The notes below the pieces were generated by a model. It saw nothing but the letters and a program-made list of their open reading frames with translations. It made no database searches and had not been told where the DNA came from. The position numbers were made by a program, and so were the translations under genes. This document shows positions 1 to 10,944 of a stretch of 64,000 nt of DNA, in pieces (position 1 is the stretch's first letter; every line of letters starts with the position of its first letter). This DNA is from Spodoptera frugiperda. Its lineage: Eukaryota; Arthropoda; Insecta; Lepidoptera; Noctuidae. Location: positions 2,604,001 to 2,668,000 of the forward strand of contig NC_064223.1 in NCBI RefSeq assembly GCF_023101765.2, given 5' to 3'.

Positions 1-129
1 TGAAGCAAAAAAGGTGTGCAAGAATCGAAGCAATTGGCGTTACATAGTCTCTATCAACCCCATGGAAGGACAAGCGTGAGGTTATGTAAAATGTACTACG
101 AAAGCAATATATTGTCTAACAAAATACCT

Positions 130-328
130 TATGGGAATTAGGAATTTAAGGGTTGTTCGGTTATCAGGGATTGGAAAGGAGGGTAATAAGGCTTCCGGTA
201 ACCTCACTCACACAACAAAACACAGCGCAACCGTTGTTTCACGTCGGTTTTTTCTGTGTGGCCGTAGTATCACTACGGTCGAGCCAACCAATTAATGTCG
301 AAGCATGGCTATCCCACACTTACCACCT
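130..328 (+). repeat. Dispersed repeat family 1, 3' part
   Basis: Partial copy of the commonest dispersed repeat in the window, here called family 1. Its landmarks are 'GGGAATTAGGAATTTAAGGG', 'CCTCACTCACACAAC', 'GTTGTTTCACGTCGG', 'GGCCGTRGTATCAC' and the end 'AAGCATGGCTMTCCCACACTT'. More than fifteen copies recur in both orientations. The 60-residue open frame across it is repeat-derived and not a gene. I recognise the family as typical of noctuid moths but cannot assign it to a named element. Confidence 0.75.
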
Positions 329-330
329 TC

Positions 331-838
331 ACTAACAATATCGGGCATTCCACACGTAGGTACATTAGATATAGCATTTTGACATAAGCTCCATACAAAC
401 TCCATACAAATTATGTCAAAATTATATCTACGTTATTGAAACTGACCGTAAAACAAATAAGTGTGTTCTAATTTCACCCACTTTCCAGCATTGACACCAT
501 AATAACACAACACCTACTAATACCAACATAACAATAAATCAATATGACTTTGTAATCACCAACAAACATTAAGTAAGGACTTTAATGGGTCAAAGTTCAG
601 TCTTCCGACAGCCTGACGTCTGACCTTAAATCCATAAACTTGACATTACATCTGGTCGTCAGTGTCAGAAGTTTGGATGAAGGGCCTACTGAGCCCTGTA
701 AAGTAATTACAAATCAAAACTTGGTTATTATTAACATTAATAAGTAATTTGGTGTGTTTAGCTTTCAGTCAACTTTGAGGTCATGTGGGTGGTTAAAAGG
801 GTAATGGGCTATGTGAGTTACAAAAATTCAATAATTGT
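331..838. other. Intergenic, nothing recognised
   Basis: AT-rich sequence with no open frame, tRNA-like box or repeat that I can match elsewhere in the window. Confidence 0.5.
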
Positions 839-1032
839 TTTTTTTTTAAACATTGCCTCAAACTAGGATTTGTCTCCTGTGTCGTGGGTGTGATTACAAA
901 CGTATTCACATACACATCACACTCAGACCCACAACAATCTGTGGATCACATAAACAGCTCCGTACGAGAATCGAACCCGCTACACGTTGCGCAGCAACAG
1001 GCTGCCCAGCCACCGCGCCAACCGTGCAGTTA
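839..1032 (-). repeat. tRNA-derived SINE, family B
   Basis: Read on the - strand it begins with a tRNA-like head ('GCGCGGTGGCTGGGCAGCC', then a B-box-like 'GGGTTCGATTC'). It continues with the family tail (TGTGATCCACAGATTG, GGGTCTGAGTG, GTCGTGGGTGTG) and ends in an A-run, seen as the T-run at 839-848. A tRNA head, unrelated body and A-tail is the usual SINE plan. Other copies: 19288, 24425, 32557, 62318. Confidence 0.75.
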
Positions 1033-1271
1033 CTAAAGAGACAATCATTATACAAAATACGATAATCATGTTCTTGAAATTAACTCGCAGTTTTCATCCC
1101 AATCCAAAAGCCAAAGGACTAAACAATTGTCTGAAAAGAAAATTAAACAAAACCTCTACATTCACCTTGAACATTTTAATAAAGTTTATGACTGAGGTTT
1201 TCAGTTTATCGGACATTGTCAGTCAATTATGACATTAAAGTCCTGAAGACTTGTTTCATCCATTGATTTCT

Positions 1272-1419
1272 GTACCCCTAGTACGAGTTTGAACGAAAAC
1301 GAAACGAGAGCGCGTTCGGCGCTTTGTTTGGCCGGCTCGAATGAACCAACCAATAACAGCGCCGATCACGCTCTCGTTTCGATCTCGTTGAACGTAAAAT
1401 AAACTCATACTAAGGGTAC
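1272..1419. mobile_element. MITE-like inverted-repeat element, copy 1
   Basis: About 148 bp with terminal inverted repeats GTACCC(C)TAGTACGAGTTT / AAACTCATACTAAGGGTAC. A weaker inner inverted repeat carries the GCG-rich 'GCGTTCGGCGC' motif. No coding capacity. Copies at 9156-9298, 26612-26773 and 33902-34041 share the same plan, so it is a dispersed non-autonomous element. The superfamily is not determinable by eye. Confidence 0.75.
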
Positions 1420-2017
1420 TGAACGTTAATAAACTTCTCTAATTCACTCTTCAAAGAAAACTTTCGAGTCTTCAGAATCCCTTGGGAACTACCTTCGACT
1501 TTTTATCTTAGCTGATCGTAAACTCGCAGCACCTTTATTTTAACATAACAAGGAAAGACTACAGCTTCGTTCAGTTTCTTTTCCACATCAACAGCGTATA
1601 AGTGGCCGCTGCTGACCAAAGGCCTCTTCCTACACGGAGAAAGTTTAAATAAACATCCCACCTTAACAAAAGTGTACCACATGCTTAATTATATCCCAAA
1701 AAAAACAACACTTTACTGGTTCTGCACTCTATCTTCCCTCTTCATTTTCAAGGAAAATGTCTTAATTTCTTTATCCGACTGTTCCTACGAACCCTTGGAA
1801 ACATTTTAGTTTCGTCCGCTAATCCTTTTCTTTTCCTTAACAAATGACTGTGTAATGAATGTAATGAATCAGATTAAACGTCGCCTCTTTGTTTTTCGTA
1901 TTCTAGTTAGAATAAAATGGCGTCCAGGTTTCAGGTATTTAATTTAATTTATCATTTATTATATTTTCGGTAATGTAATGATCATTACAAAAGGATTTGA
2001 AACATGGTTAATAAATT
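1420..2017. other. Intergenic with a family H fragment at about 1590-1650
   Basis: Mostly unrecognised. The stretch 'AAGTGGCCGCTGCTGACCAA' followed by AGGCCTCTTC...ACACGGAGAA matches repeat family H, seen more fully at 31648-31770 and 34282-34390. Confidence 0.5.
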
Positions 2018-2153
2018 TTATTATAACTTTCGTGAGACATACTAAATTAATTATTATGTTATCAGCTTACGCGACTATCGCGCTGCTACAATCGCCGCGC
2101 TGTGTTGCGGAATGCTGCTGCTAATGAATGTGAGCCTCTAGTATGGCTTGAAC
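2018..2153 (+). repeat. Dispersed repeat family G
   Basis: Contains 'TTTCGTGAGACATACTAAAT' at the left and 'GAGCCTCTAGTATGGCTTGA' at the right, around a GC-rich CGCG-containing core. The same block is at 39473-39660. A further copy at 55423-56150 is split by another element, and a related minus-strand piece lies at 40110-40245. Confidence 0.7.
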
Positions 2154-3056
2154 CTAATAATATCTCATTTTGACTCTATAGTTAAGAAAATTAAGTGACT
2201 ACATGATCTGCACGCTTTCTTGAACGATACCGTGGCACACTCTAAAATGTAAGGTAATACCGTCATGATATGGCGTTTACACTTCATGGAAAGTTTACAG
2301 GCAGGCAGTATTTATTCTTGCATGAAATTTTGAAACTCGATGAAATATGCTACGAGAGTGTTGACCTGTCATTAGTAATTAATGCTTAGCCCAGTTTGGT
2401 CTATATTTAGGTGATCATATTTCAGTCGTTTAGGCAGCTATGGTGTGACCTGTGCCTAGGTAATACCTAACAAGTTTACATTTTGACAGTATTTTGCTAG
2501 AATCTCAATCGAATGTTAGATTATGTGTGTAGAATTATATTAAAGACTCTAACCGAAAAATTTACTCCAGCTCTTACTATAATTTCTTAAAATAATCAGA
2601 AACTTAAAATACAGACAAAGATTTTAATAAAAGCTCAAACTTTTACACCTACTGTTGTCTTTTTGCATCACCCTAAGGTAGACTGTTTCAACGTACATAA
2701 AGTATAAAATAAATAAATAATAAGTTCGTCAACTGCAAAAACTCCAACTGAATCCTTAAAAATGAACTAAACTGGCAATAAACAAACAGCTCATTCATTA
2801 CTTTTCCCCGTTCATCAATTCATTCGTAACCTTGACTTTCTTCGCAAGGCCATAACAATTTCCAAAGGAAATATTTTTTCCTTTCCGCCAAGTACTTGGC
2901 AAGTGCTAAGCACTCGATATCTCTTTCACTCCTCTAAATAACCCTTGGCAGTCAGCTAAGGTATCATCTGTAATAAAATATGGCGGCATAAACAAAAAGA
3001 AATGGATACTCTTTGTAAGTAAGTATTAGTGTTTCGGGAAATGTATAGAGTAGTTA
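2154..3056. other. Intergenic, nothing recognised
   Basis: AT-rich, no long open frame and no match to the repeat families named here. Confidence 0.5.
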
Positions 3057-3330
3057 TTGCGACTGCCATACAAGGGGTCTCGGGTTCAGTTCCCGTGTCG
3101 GGCAATGTACTACTGGGTTTTTTTCGGTTGTTCGAAAATTTCGCAGAAGGAGCACGGAGTCTGGAATTCTGCCCGGTATATGGCAATAGGTTCACCCCTA
3201 ATGCATGAGACTTATAACACTAATGGTGAGAAGTGAGTGTACATTATACAGTGGCATTACGCGCCGAAATATGCACCTCTTCCTACCCCTTCGAGGATAA
3301 AAGGCATGACGTTGCGCTCTATGGAGTAGT
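3057..3330 (+). repeat. tRNA-derived SINE, family C
   Basis: Starts inside a tRNA-like head ('GCGACTGCCATACAAGGGGT', then CTCGGGTTCAGTTCCCG as B box). The body includes 'TTTTTCGGTTGTTCGAAAAT', CACGGAGTCTGG, 'TATATGGCAATAGG' and ends 'CTACCCCTTCGAGGATAAAA'. The clearest copy, with an intact A box, is at 56228. Confidence 0.8.
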
Positions 3331-3496
3331 CTTTTGTTTTATGTGTAGGGATATATTGTGGTGTTGAGGTCACCATGGTAACGAGTAATAACACTACTCA
3401 ACAAATTTTCAACTTTTAATTTTATCTGAGTTTTCATTATGTGATTATTATTCCTTGCCACTGATATTATAAAAATATATAAAGAAGCACTTTCCA

Positions 3497-4413
3497 TCAC
3501 ATCTCAATTTCCAGATATACAGCTATGTCCGAAACTACAAAGTTATCATGATTATATTCTTGTTTTAATTTAAATGGTGTGGTTTTTTTGGAGTGACTGG
3601 CTGTCCTCTTGTACTCAGATGCTGGGGTATCTCTAAGAAGGCTCCAGCAGTAATCTGCGAGCATAGCAGGCTCCCATCGACCTTGAAAACGTTTCTCAAA
3701 TGCAGAAACATCTTGATGAAAGCGTTCTCGGTGTTCGTCACTGACTGACCCCATATTGTCAGGGAAAAAATCTAAATTTGAATGAAGAAAATGCAGTTTT
3801 AATAACATATTGCATCCCATTTTATGGTAGTAGTCCAACAAAATATCTATTTTATCGCGAAAACCTTGTTACCAAGGAAATTTTTCGTAACATCGACAAA
3901 ATCTTGAATTAGTTTATTTATGTCTGGACCTACGAAAACACCCTCTTTGATTTCCGCGTCACTAAATTTAGGAAACTTTTGCTTGAGAAACTGGAATACA
4001 GAACCGTCTTCGCTTAATGTTTTAACAAAATTTTTTATAAGTCCCAATTTGATGTGCAATGCCGGTAAAATGATTTTATCTGGCTCAACCAAAGGATCAA
4101 ATTTAATGTTTTTTTGTCCCACAACTATAGAGTGACGTGATGGCCAATCTTTTTTTATAAAATGTAGTGATCACGCACGTCTTGGCGTACCAAATGGCAT
4201 TTTTTTCGTAGTTCCCTTAAACCAACCATTCAGATTCGTATAACATCTTAAACAGCATACTTTAACCACCCACAGCTTGTCTTGATTTCTTCCGTCACGG
4301 TTAAAATAAGCTCGATAGGCCTGTTTAATTAAGTCAGACAGAGGCTTTTTTTTCGATTTTGGCGTAAATTCTCTACAAACATAGCAAAATAAATCAGGAC
4401 TATAAACACACAC
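3497..4413 (-). pseudogene. Broken transposon-type protein of a family spread through arthropods
   Basis: Three consecutive - strand open pieces, read 4413 to 3497, match one protein family that I recall as multi-copy across arthropods. The first (4413-4171) has CxxC and CCxxC cysteine pairs in FCYVCREF and VCCLRC, and ends MPFGTP before a stop. The second (in frame from about 4150 to 3847) holds LHIKLGLIKNFVK and FVGPDINKLI. The third (about 3845-3497) holds KLHFLHSNLDFFPDN, SDEHRERFHQD and ADYCWSL. Stops and a frame change separate the pieces. The joint between the first two skips the long central region I would expect, so this is an internally deleted, non-functional copy. Some relatives are, as I recall, labelled after a bracovirus gene name (unverified). 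Molecular function is unknown to me. Confidence 0.65.
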
Positions 4414-4751
4414 TCGTGATATTTTAGAAAACAGTTATTAAACTAACGAATGCACTAAGTTCCATCCGCAATAGTTATAAATTTCATGACTAGCCGTAAT
4501 TTAACTATTGAAGGTCGGTAAAAAAATAAAAAGTCCTATATCTCCACTTCTAGATGTGATATCAAAATAAAATGCCTATAGTTATTTATCATAAGGCAAC
4601 CCTATTATGAAATAATACAAACTGGGTCAGATATTTTTTTTGTGTTGAATAGTGTAACAGTCGTGATTATTGTATAGGTTGATAAAATTTCGCAATTAAA
4701 TTTCTTAAGTGTAATTTTCTTAAATTTCTAAAGCCTTGCTTCAGCCGAATG
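4414..4751. other. Intergenic, nothing recognised
   Basis: Low-complexity AT-rich sequence. It may still contain the 5' flank of the broken protein relic on its left. Confidence 0.45.
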
Positions 4752-4972
4752 GCCCGACTCACCGAAGTGATACCACGGCCTCACAGTAAAGGAACGTGAA
4801 ACAACGCTTGCTTTGTGTGAGTGAGGTCCAATTACCCTCATTCCCAATCTTCCCAATCCCGACTTCCCTTAAATTCCTAGCCCCCAAAAGGCCGGCAACG
4901 CACTTGTAAAGCCTGGGCGGCGGCGATAGCTTACCAGCTCTGCTCGTTTACCGGCTTATACCATAAAAAATG
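4752..4972 (-). repeat. Dispersed repeat family 1, nearly full
   Basis: Reverse orientation: GATACCACGGCCTCAC, 'AACGTGAAACAACGCTTG', 'AAAAGGCCGGCAACGCACTT', then CTCGTTTACCGGCTTATACC and an A-run are the complement of the family 1 landmarks. Confidence 0.8.
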
Positions 4973-5550
4973 CACTTTGCTTTTGCAATGCTTTTTTCAT
5001 CTTGATTCTTTTGAGACAAAGATGTCTTATCTAGGTCGGTATGTCAATAATATTCTCCTCTTCCAAGTAATGAAGCTCTTCATATTCAATAAAAACATTT
5101 AGCTCAATCGACCATGCATCAATAAGAACCATTTCATTTGACTCCAATAGCGTCTTTATTTCTTGAGCAATAAAAATCATTTTCACAAATCAAAAGCTGT
5201 GTAAATCATAGAAATATTATCCTGAAATCATACTACATGTCATGAATACGGTATGTCCAAAATGATGTGTTGTGTCTATATTTCCCTTCTAATTTCTGAG
5301 CACGTACTACGTTTGGGCTCAAATCTTTGCGAAGAAAACAAAATTTGATAAATAATGGTTCCCTAGACGCGATAGTCACGTTTTGCAGTAAAAAGAAAAC
5401 ATTATACTTACTTATTTCCTTTTTTATATTGTACGGGAGAAGTTTTGTGAGAATTGTTATGTAGTTTTGTTTTTATTTTTGCATTTGAATTTAGTCAAAA
5501 GTATTATTTTGTTCGGTAGATGTTAAGTACCTTCTGCAACCTGCTATGAA
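4973..5550. other. Intergenic, nothing recognised
   Basis: AT-rich, no coding signal. Confidence 0.5.
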
Positions 5551-5890
5551 AGAAGGGCACAAAAAAATATGACATAATTTATTTTTAAAAGTTTTGAAAA
5601 GGAAACTATTTGATTGATTTCAAAACTATAAGTGTGTAACGAACGATAAATTTCCAAACTTAATCAGCTATCATTTTCTGAGAAGAACTCTGCAAGAGTT
5701 AAATTGATACTTGCCGTTGGTAATTTTCGAACCCACACCACCATGCATGAGAATCGGGCGTCTTAAACCTCTGAGCCACCAAAAATTTCTACGAAAGAAA
5801 GGCACAAAAAAATTAAGATTATATTTTAAAACGTCGGCAAAAGAAACATTTTGACTGGTTTAAAAACTACAAGTACATAACGAAAACAAG
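5551..5890. repeat. Diverged direct repeat about 239 bp apart with a tRNA-like SINE between
   Basis: The block starting 'ATGAAAGAAGGGCACAAAAA' (about 5546-5646) recurs in diverged form from about 5788 ('ACGAAAGAAAGGCACAAAAA'). Between them, on the - strand (about 5705-5787), is a tRNA-like head: TGGCTCAGAGG as A box, TTCTCATGCATGG, and GTGGGTTCGAAA as B box. A similar tRNA-like piece occurs at about 34461-34525. Confidence 0.55.
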
Positions 5891-6459
5891 TAAAGCAATA
5901 AATATTCTCTCCACTTAATCCCCAGCAAGGAAAATCTAAACCCAACTCCTGCATTTTAAAGACGTTGCTAAGTAACCGTACCTATATGTCACGCGGTGGC
6001 CAGGCACACAACTAATGTTCTAGCTCGGTTACATCGCACCAACCTTGCACATAACTAATGAACCTGGATTAACTGGCTTCCTTAACTACTGGGTGCAATT
6101 AAATCTTGAAATATTTAGTCTTAGAAACCTTCTATTTTAAAGGATTATTGTTTTGGATAAGCATATTTAGACAGCACTGAGTAACCGTGAAAGAAAACAT
6201 TGTAATGGGCCTATAATTTCTAATTATAAGTCCGAAATCACCAACCCGCATTGAGCAAGCGTGGTGATTAAGGGTTCCCTCTATCTGGCAGAATTTTAAT
6301 GCTCCGAAATTTGTTTGGCATAACACACCTGGCAGAATCTTCTTTAAACAAATATACATATGGCATAAAAATCATTTAATATTATTATTGTTTTGCCGAA
6401 TGTTTATATGTCCGAATTTACAAAGGCATACTTTTAAGATGGTAGAATTTTATTTGGCA
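5891..6459. other. Intergenic; unnamed repeat flanking a Helitron
   Basis: Bases from about 6290 to 6459 carry repeated 'TTTGGCATAA'-like and 'AAGATGGTAGAA' motifs. These resume on the far side of the Helitron (7925-8040), so the Helitron sits inside an older repeat. A short fragment near 6235-6275 matches family H. Confidence 0.45.
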
Positions 6460-7924
6460 CTAGCTTTTGCCCGCGACTTCGTTCGCGTGGAATAGTGACT
6501 TCCGGCAAATTTTTGGTTTTAACCACATAGTTCCCGATCTCGCGGGATCTCTTCAAAAATGAGATGTGGAAGATATTCCAGGGAACTCTTCAAAAATCAA
6601 CATAATGAGCTCTGCGTTTGAATTTAATAGATGTATACTCACTTAGGGCATTGAAAAAATAGTTTAAAAACGGACTTAAACTAACTTAAAACTAAAGAAA
6701 GCTACGAATTACGAATTTATAACAATTAAAAAAGAAACTATATTACAACCTATCCTCTATGCTATAATAACCAAGCTTAAACTAAATAATTTAAAAGAAA
6801 CGACTTAAATCTAATCTAATTAATTTATAAATTAGACTTACAATTTTATTAAAAAAACTAACTACAGTAACTACTAATAATCGATATCAAACTAAACCTA
6901 CGTTAAATAGTTTAACCAAAAAACCAGGAAAACCCAACAAATAAACTTATTAATTGACAAATACAACGAAACCAATTTAGAATATACGAAACAGCAGGAC
7001 CACTACAGACAAATAATCATACGACTGATAATACACTTTTTCTACGATAGTACCGAAGCGCTCGGCCGATACCCAACCAAATGAATGTAACGAAACCATA
7101 GCGCGATCTATTTCGATCCCAACGCCATCTATCGAGGATAAAGACAACTTGGATTATTTATTTATACTCCGTTCGGGCATTTTCTTTGTACTAAAAGTTT
7201 AATTATATTGATATTATTTTTTTCATACCTTTTTACTATTTATTTACTTTTTTCGATGAATTAAAACAATAACATGAACCGAAGTCGTGTAACGATCGAC
7301 ATAGAATTATCTATACTCCGTTAGAGCATTTTCTTTGTACTAAATGTTTTATTATATTGATATTATTTTTTTCATACCTTTTTACTATTTATTTACTTTT
7401 TTTCGATAAATTAAAACAATAACATGAACCGAAGTCGTGTAACGATCGACATAGAATTATTTATAAATAATTTATTTCTTATTTTTATTTTTTGATTTTT
7501 GAAATAAAAATATATCTATGTCCTTTCTAAGGTTCTAAACTATATCTGTACCAAATTTCAACCAAATCCGTCAAATAGTTGCGGAGATTAATGGTATAAG
7601 CATAGAATGTTCGACGTGATTCTTTAATTTGACATAACTTTTTTATTTATGAACCGATTGACATGAAACAAACACTAAATGTAAATTTAAGCATCCCACA
7701 ATATATTCGTGAAAACCGCATCCAACTCGGATCAGCCGTTTCTGAGATTAGCGCGCACAGACGAACAGACAAACAGACAAACAGACAAACAGACAAACAG
7801 ACAAAAAAAAAGTTAATTACATTTTTGGGTTCGACATCGACATAACAATAACCCCTGCTATTTTTTTTATTTTTATTTTCAATGTACAGACAGCACTTTT
7901 CTACGATTTTATTATATGTATAGA
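6460..7924 (-). mobile_element. Non-autonomous Helitron, copy 1
   Basis: On the - strand it starts TCTATACATATAATAAAATC after a host A and ends CGCGGGCAAAAGCTAG before a host T. That is the canonical Helitron plan: 5' TC, 3' CTRR, insertion between A and T. A small CGCG...CGCG hairpin lies just inside the 3' end. No Rep/helicase open frame is present; the small frames over the (GACAAACA)n-type tract are artefacts. It is nearly identical to the body of the copy at 43863-45942, in the opposite orientation. Bases 7163-7311 and 7312-7460 are a 149-bp tandem duplication that I do not see in the other copies. Confidence 0.75.
7163..7460. repeat. 149-bp tandem duplication inside Helitron copy 1
   Basis: TATACTCCGTTCGGGCATTT... 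(7163) is repeated as TATACTCCGTTAGAGCATTT... (7312), both running to 'CGATCGACATAGAATTAT'. A handful of substitutions separate the two halves. Confidence 0.85.
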
Positions 7925-8129
7925 TAATTACGTTTAGCAAAGCTTAATTTTGCATAATTTTGTTTCACATAACGTTTATTTAGAGCGACGATTGTTTGGC
8001 GTAATTTCACTTGGCATATTAAGAAGATGGTAGAATAAAAGTTAGTAAAGTGACAGAACCGAATCGCTGCAGAACCGACTGCACGTAGTCTTGTCTGCCC
8101 TACCCCTAGAGTGCAATTTAAAATCGCGT

Positions 8130-8316
8130 AGGCGCGGAGGGGCGAGGCGGCCCGCGGGCTGAGGAGCAGGCGGCTATGAGCGAGCCGCCGCGGCTGAGGC
8201 TGGCCGGCGAAGCCGGCCAACAAGCCGAAGCTGCGGTGGTGAGCGAAAGCCGTCTGCGACGATTAGCGCGCGTGGGGCCGCCGGAGCCCCGCAGCGCCGG
8301 AGCCGTGACGGAAACC
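8130..8316. other. GC-rich block
   Basis: An abrupt CG-rich island (for example GGCGCGGAGGGGCGAGGCGG, 'GAGCGAGCCGCCGCGGCTGA', 'GCTGGCCGGCGAAGCCGGCC') in an otherwise AT-rich setting. It directly abuts the GCATGC minisatellite. Several frames are open here only because stop codons are rare in GC-rich DNA. No protein family is recognisable, so I do not call a gene. Confidence 0.6.
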
Positions 8317-8618
8317 ATGCTTGCTTGCATGCTGTTTGCTTGCTGCATGCTTGCATGCTTGCTTGCATGCTGCATGGTTGCTTGCATGCTGCATGCTGCA
8401 TGGTTGCTTGCATGCTGCATGCTTGCTTGCATGCTGCATGGTTGCTTGCATGCTGCATGCTTGTTTGCTTGCTTGTTGCAAGCCTGCTTGTATGATGCAT
8501 GCTTGCGTGATAGATGAGTCTTTCAATTATTATGTCATGCTTGCTTGCTTGCTTGCATGCATGCTACATGCTTGCTTGTTGCAAGCCTGCTTGCATGATG
8601 CATGCTTGCGTGATAGAT
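8317..8618. repeat. GCATGC-rich minisatellite
   Basis: Irregular tandem array of CTTGCATGCTGCATG-like units, rich in the palindrome GCATGC. It includes two larger direct repeats about 103 bp apart (near 8470-8534 and 8574-8637) sharing TTGTTGCAAGCCTGCTTG and GATAGATGAGTCTTTC. The Cys/Ala/Leu/Met-only frames through it (+ strand) and Gln/Ala/Ser/His frames (- strand) are translations of the repeat. Confidence 0.85.
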
Positions 8619-8845
8619 GAGTCTTTCAATTATTATGGATATTAAAAGTATGCCAAAAGACGATTCTAACTGTGAACATTCTGAGATATGATGGTTCTAC
8701 TTTTTAATTATTATGGTTATGAAATTTATGCCAAAAGACGATTCTGACAGTGAACATTCTGCAATACGATGGTTCTACCTTTCAATTATTATGCGTATCA
8801 ATTTATGCCTAAAGATGATTCTGACTTACAAAATTATGCGTATTT
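8619..8845. repeat. Approximately 78-bp tandem repeat, three units
   Basis: Units starting near 8623, 8701 and 8779 share 'CTTTCAATTATTATG', TATGCCAAAAGACGATTCT, 'GTGAACATTCTG' and GATGGTTCTAC. The first unit's leading motif also occurs inside the preceding minisatellite, which links the two arrays. Confidence 0.8.
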
Positions 8846-9155
8846 AATGTATTGCAAATGATGGTATACCAAATGATTTTCTGCGAAATGAAGTTTCTGC
8901 CATGCGTTGTTATGCAAAATAAAATTATGACCAAAAAAATTCTACTAATAAAGGTAGACCCGGTGATTAATGCTCAAACCCTCTCCAAGCGAGAAGCGGA
9001 CTTTGATCAACAGTGGCCACATTTAGACATAAAATGTGGGTATGTTACAGGTTATGTATCTGGCCAAGTAGATGCGCAAACAAAAACAAAACTAACCACG
9101 CATACACAAAAAAATATCTAAAAATCGAATATTATTTTGTTTTACTCGAAAATTA

Positions 9156-9298
9156 TTCTAGTACGAGTTTGCTTTTCGTTGGACGAAAACGCGTTCGGCG
9201 CTCTGATTGACCAGTTTGAATAAACCAACCAATCAGAGCGCCGAACGCGCTTTCATTTCGATTACTTTAAACGTAAAGCAAACTCGTACTAAGGGTAC
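9156..9298. mobile_element. MITE-like inverted-repeat element, copy 2
   Basis: Same element as at 1272. Ends are CTAGTACGAGTTTGC and AAACTCGTACTAAGGGTAC. The inner inverted repeat is very clear here (CGTTCGGCGCTCTGATTG against CCAATCAGAGCGCCGAACG), so the whole element can fold into a hairpin. Confidence 0.8.
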
Positions 9299-9688
9299 AG
9301 TTCCTTCTTCTATATCTCACTTTTGAAGTGTCCAAATTAATAATACTAGTAATACCTTTGTCTATCTGTTACAAGTTTTGACATTTACTCCTGTCTTTAA
9401 ATTTTGAGACAGCCGAACAGACAGCGCGAAATCTTAATAGTATCATTGAACCCTTTCAGAACTGAACCTTAAAACGAATAAAAAAATATTTAACATAACA
9501 TAAACATTACGTGAATATTTCTTTTACGAAACAGAGACGGATTCGACACACAGGGGAATGATTTATTTCTAAAAATGTGCTCCATTTTTCCAAACTAAAA
9601 TTTTTTCATGTTTGAGCTGGTGAACCAAGGATAAAGGAAACTGGACGTAATTACTCCATGACTTATATTTTAACAACGCACTCCTTTT
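9299..9688. other. Intergenic, nothing recognised
   Basis: AT-rich with no open frame of note. Confidence 0.45.
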
Positions 9689-9806
9689 TAAAAGGCCAGC
9701 AACGCACCTGTGACTCCTCTGGTGTTGCGGGTGTCCATGGGCGACGCTGACCGCTTACCATCAAGAGACCCGTCTGCTTGTTTGCCCCGTATTCCATAAA
9801 AAAATA
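9689..9806 (-). repeat. Dispersed repeat family 1, head part
   Basis: Complement of the family 1 head: AAAAGGCCAGCAACGCACC, 'GCTTACCATCAAGAGACCCG', ending in an A-run. Confidence 0.75.
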
Positions 9807-10940
9807 GTACAAAAAGTGGAAATAGCATCGTATTATTTATGGGGCAAATTCATAGAAAATATTAAAAGGGTGGATACAGTATGTAGTTGCCCCTTTGCGG
9901 AAAAACATGGATAATATTATATCATTATGTTTATGCAGTACCTCTTTCACGCTTCATTGGGCTAAGTGCTCACTCAATGTTTCCTTATTAAGATGTAGAT
10001 ACACATATGTGTGTAATTTATTATGTTCCTGCACATTACCATCAGAATTTCAGTCATGAAGAAGTAAAATGTCTATAAAATCGAATATTCTATTTCCAAA
10101 ACGAACATTGAATTGAAAATTTTCAATTCAATCCCGAAGATCAACTTACTACAAACATTTTATTAGATTTTTTTCGGAATATTTGTAAAGTTCTAACTTT
10201 TACTTGATTAAATAAGGCACTTACTTAAGTAAATAAATAAATACCCTTTTCTTTATATTAAATTCTTGAACAAACGTGAGTTAAATAACTTTATAAATGA
10301 AACCTAAAAGGCTAAGTTTAATTTAGTAATTCTTATATAAATATATGTTTGACTCTGACATTTAGAATAATATTTATTTAACGCTTTGTTACGTTTTGCT
10401 TATACAAGATGTAAACGGAAGGCTCCCAAACGCCACCAACAGGAGAATTTAGATTATTAAAGTACGGAATCCAATGTTTTTTTATGTAATAGTATAGTGG
10501 TAATCAACTGTTTAAGGCTGATGTTGCATGAATAACACGAAATCAAAAACGATTAAAATTATTAAACCAATAAAATTTTGTAGCGTATTTCGGGAGCATT
10601 CCGTTTACACTCTGTATATTACATACATTTCTTTAATTTATTTATACATTTTATATGTAAGACCACACATAGCTCCAAACAAGTCGTTAAACCGATAACA
10701 AATAAAACTTCCTCACTCTTTACTCCAACCCTCATAAAACATCAACTTTAAGAAAATCGTTATCTACAAAGGTCCTTAGCTTCTCTCTTTGAACTTAAGC
10801 CATTGACACACTTTACACCATAGAACACGGTCGTTTGCCTTCCGTTACCCATGCACCCTTACCTACACACACTGACTTACGTAATCTCGATACTTGATAT
10901 TCTGATCGCTCATCAAAATCTATGCATCTCCCTCCCTCCC
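9807..10940. other. Intergenic, nothing recognised
   Basis: AT-rich, without coding signal or repeat match. Confidence 0.5.
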
Positions 10941-10944
10941 TGTG

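Noticed and set aside
7647..7940. 97-codon - strand frame with SVCLFVCLSV repeats (also at 22973-23227 and 44585-44842)
   Set aside because: It is the translation of the GTCTGTTT microsatellite inside the Helitrons.
8176..8517. 113-codon + strand frame rich in Cys, Ala, Leu and Met, and several - strand Gln/Ala/His/Ser frames over the same place
   Set aside because: They are translations of the GCATGC minisatellite and GC-rich block; multiple frames are open at once on both strands, which real genes do not show.
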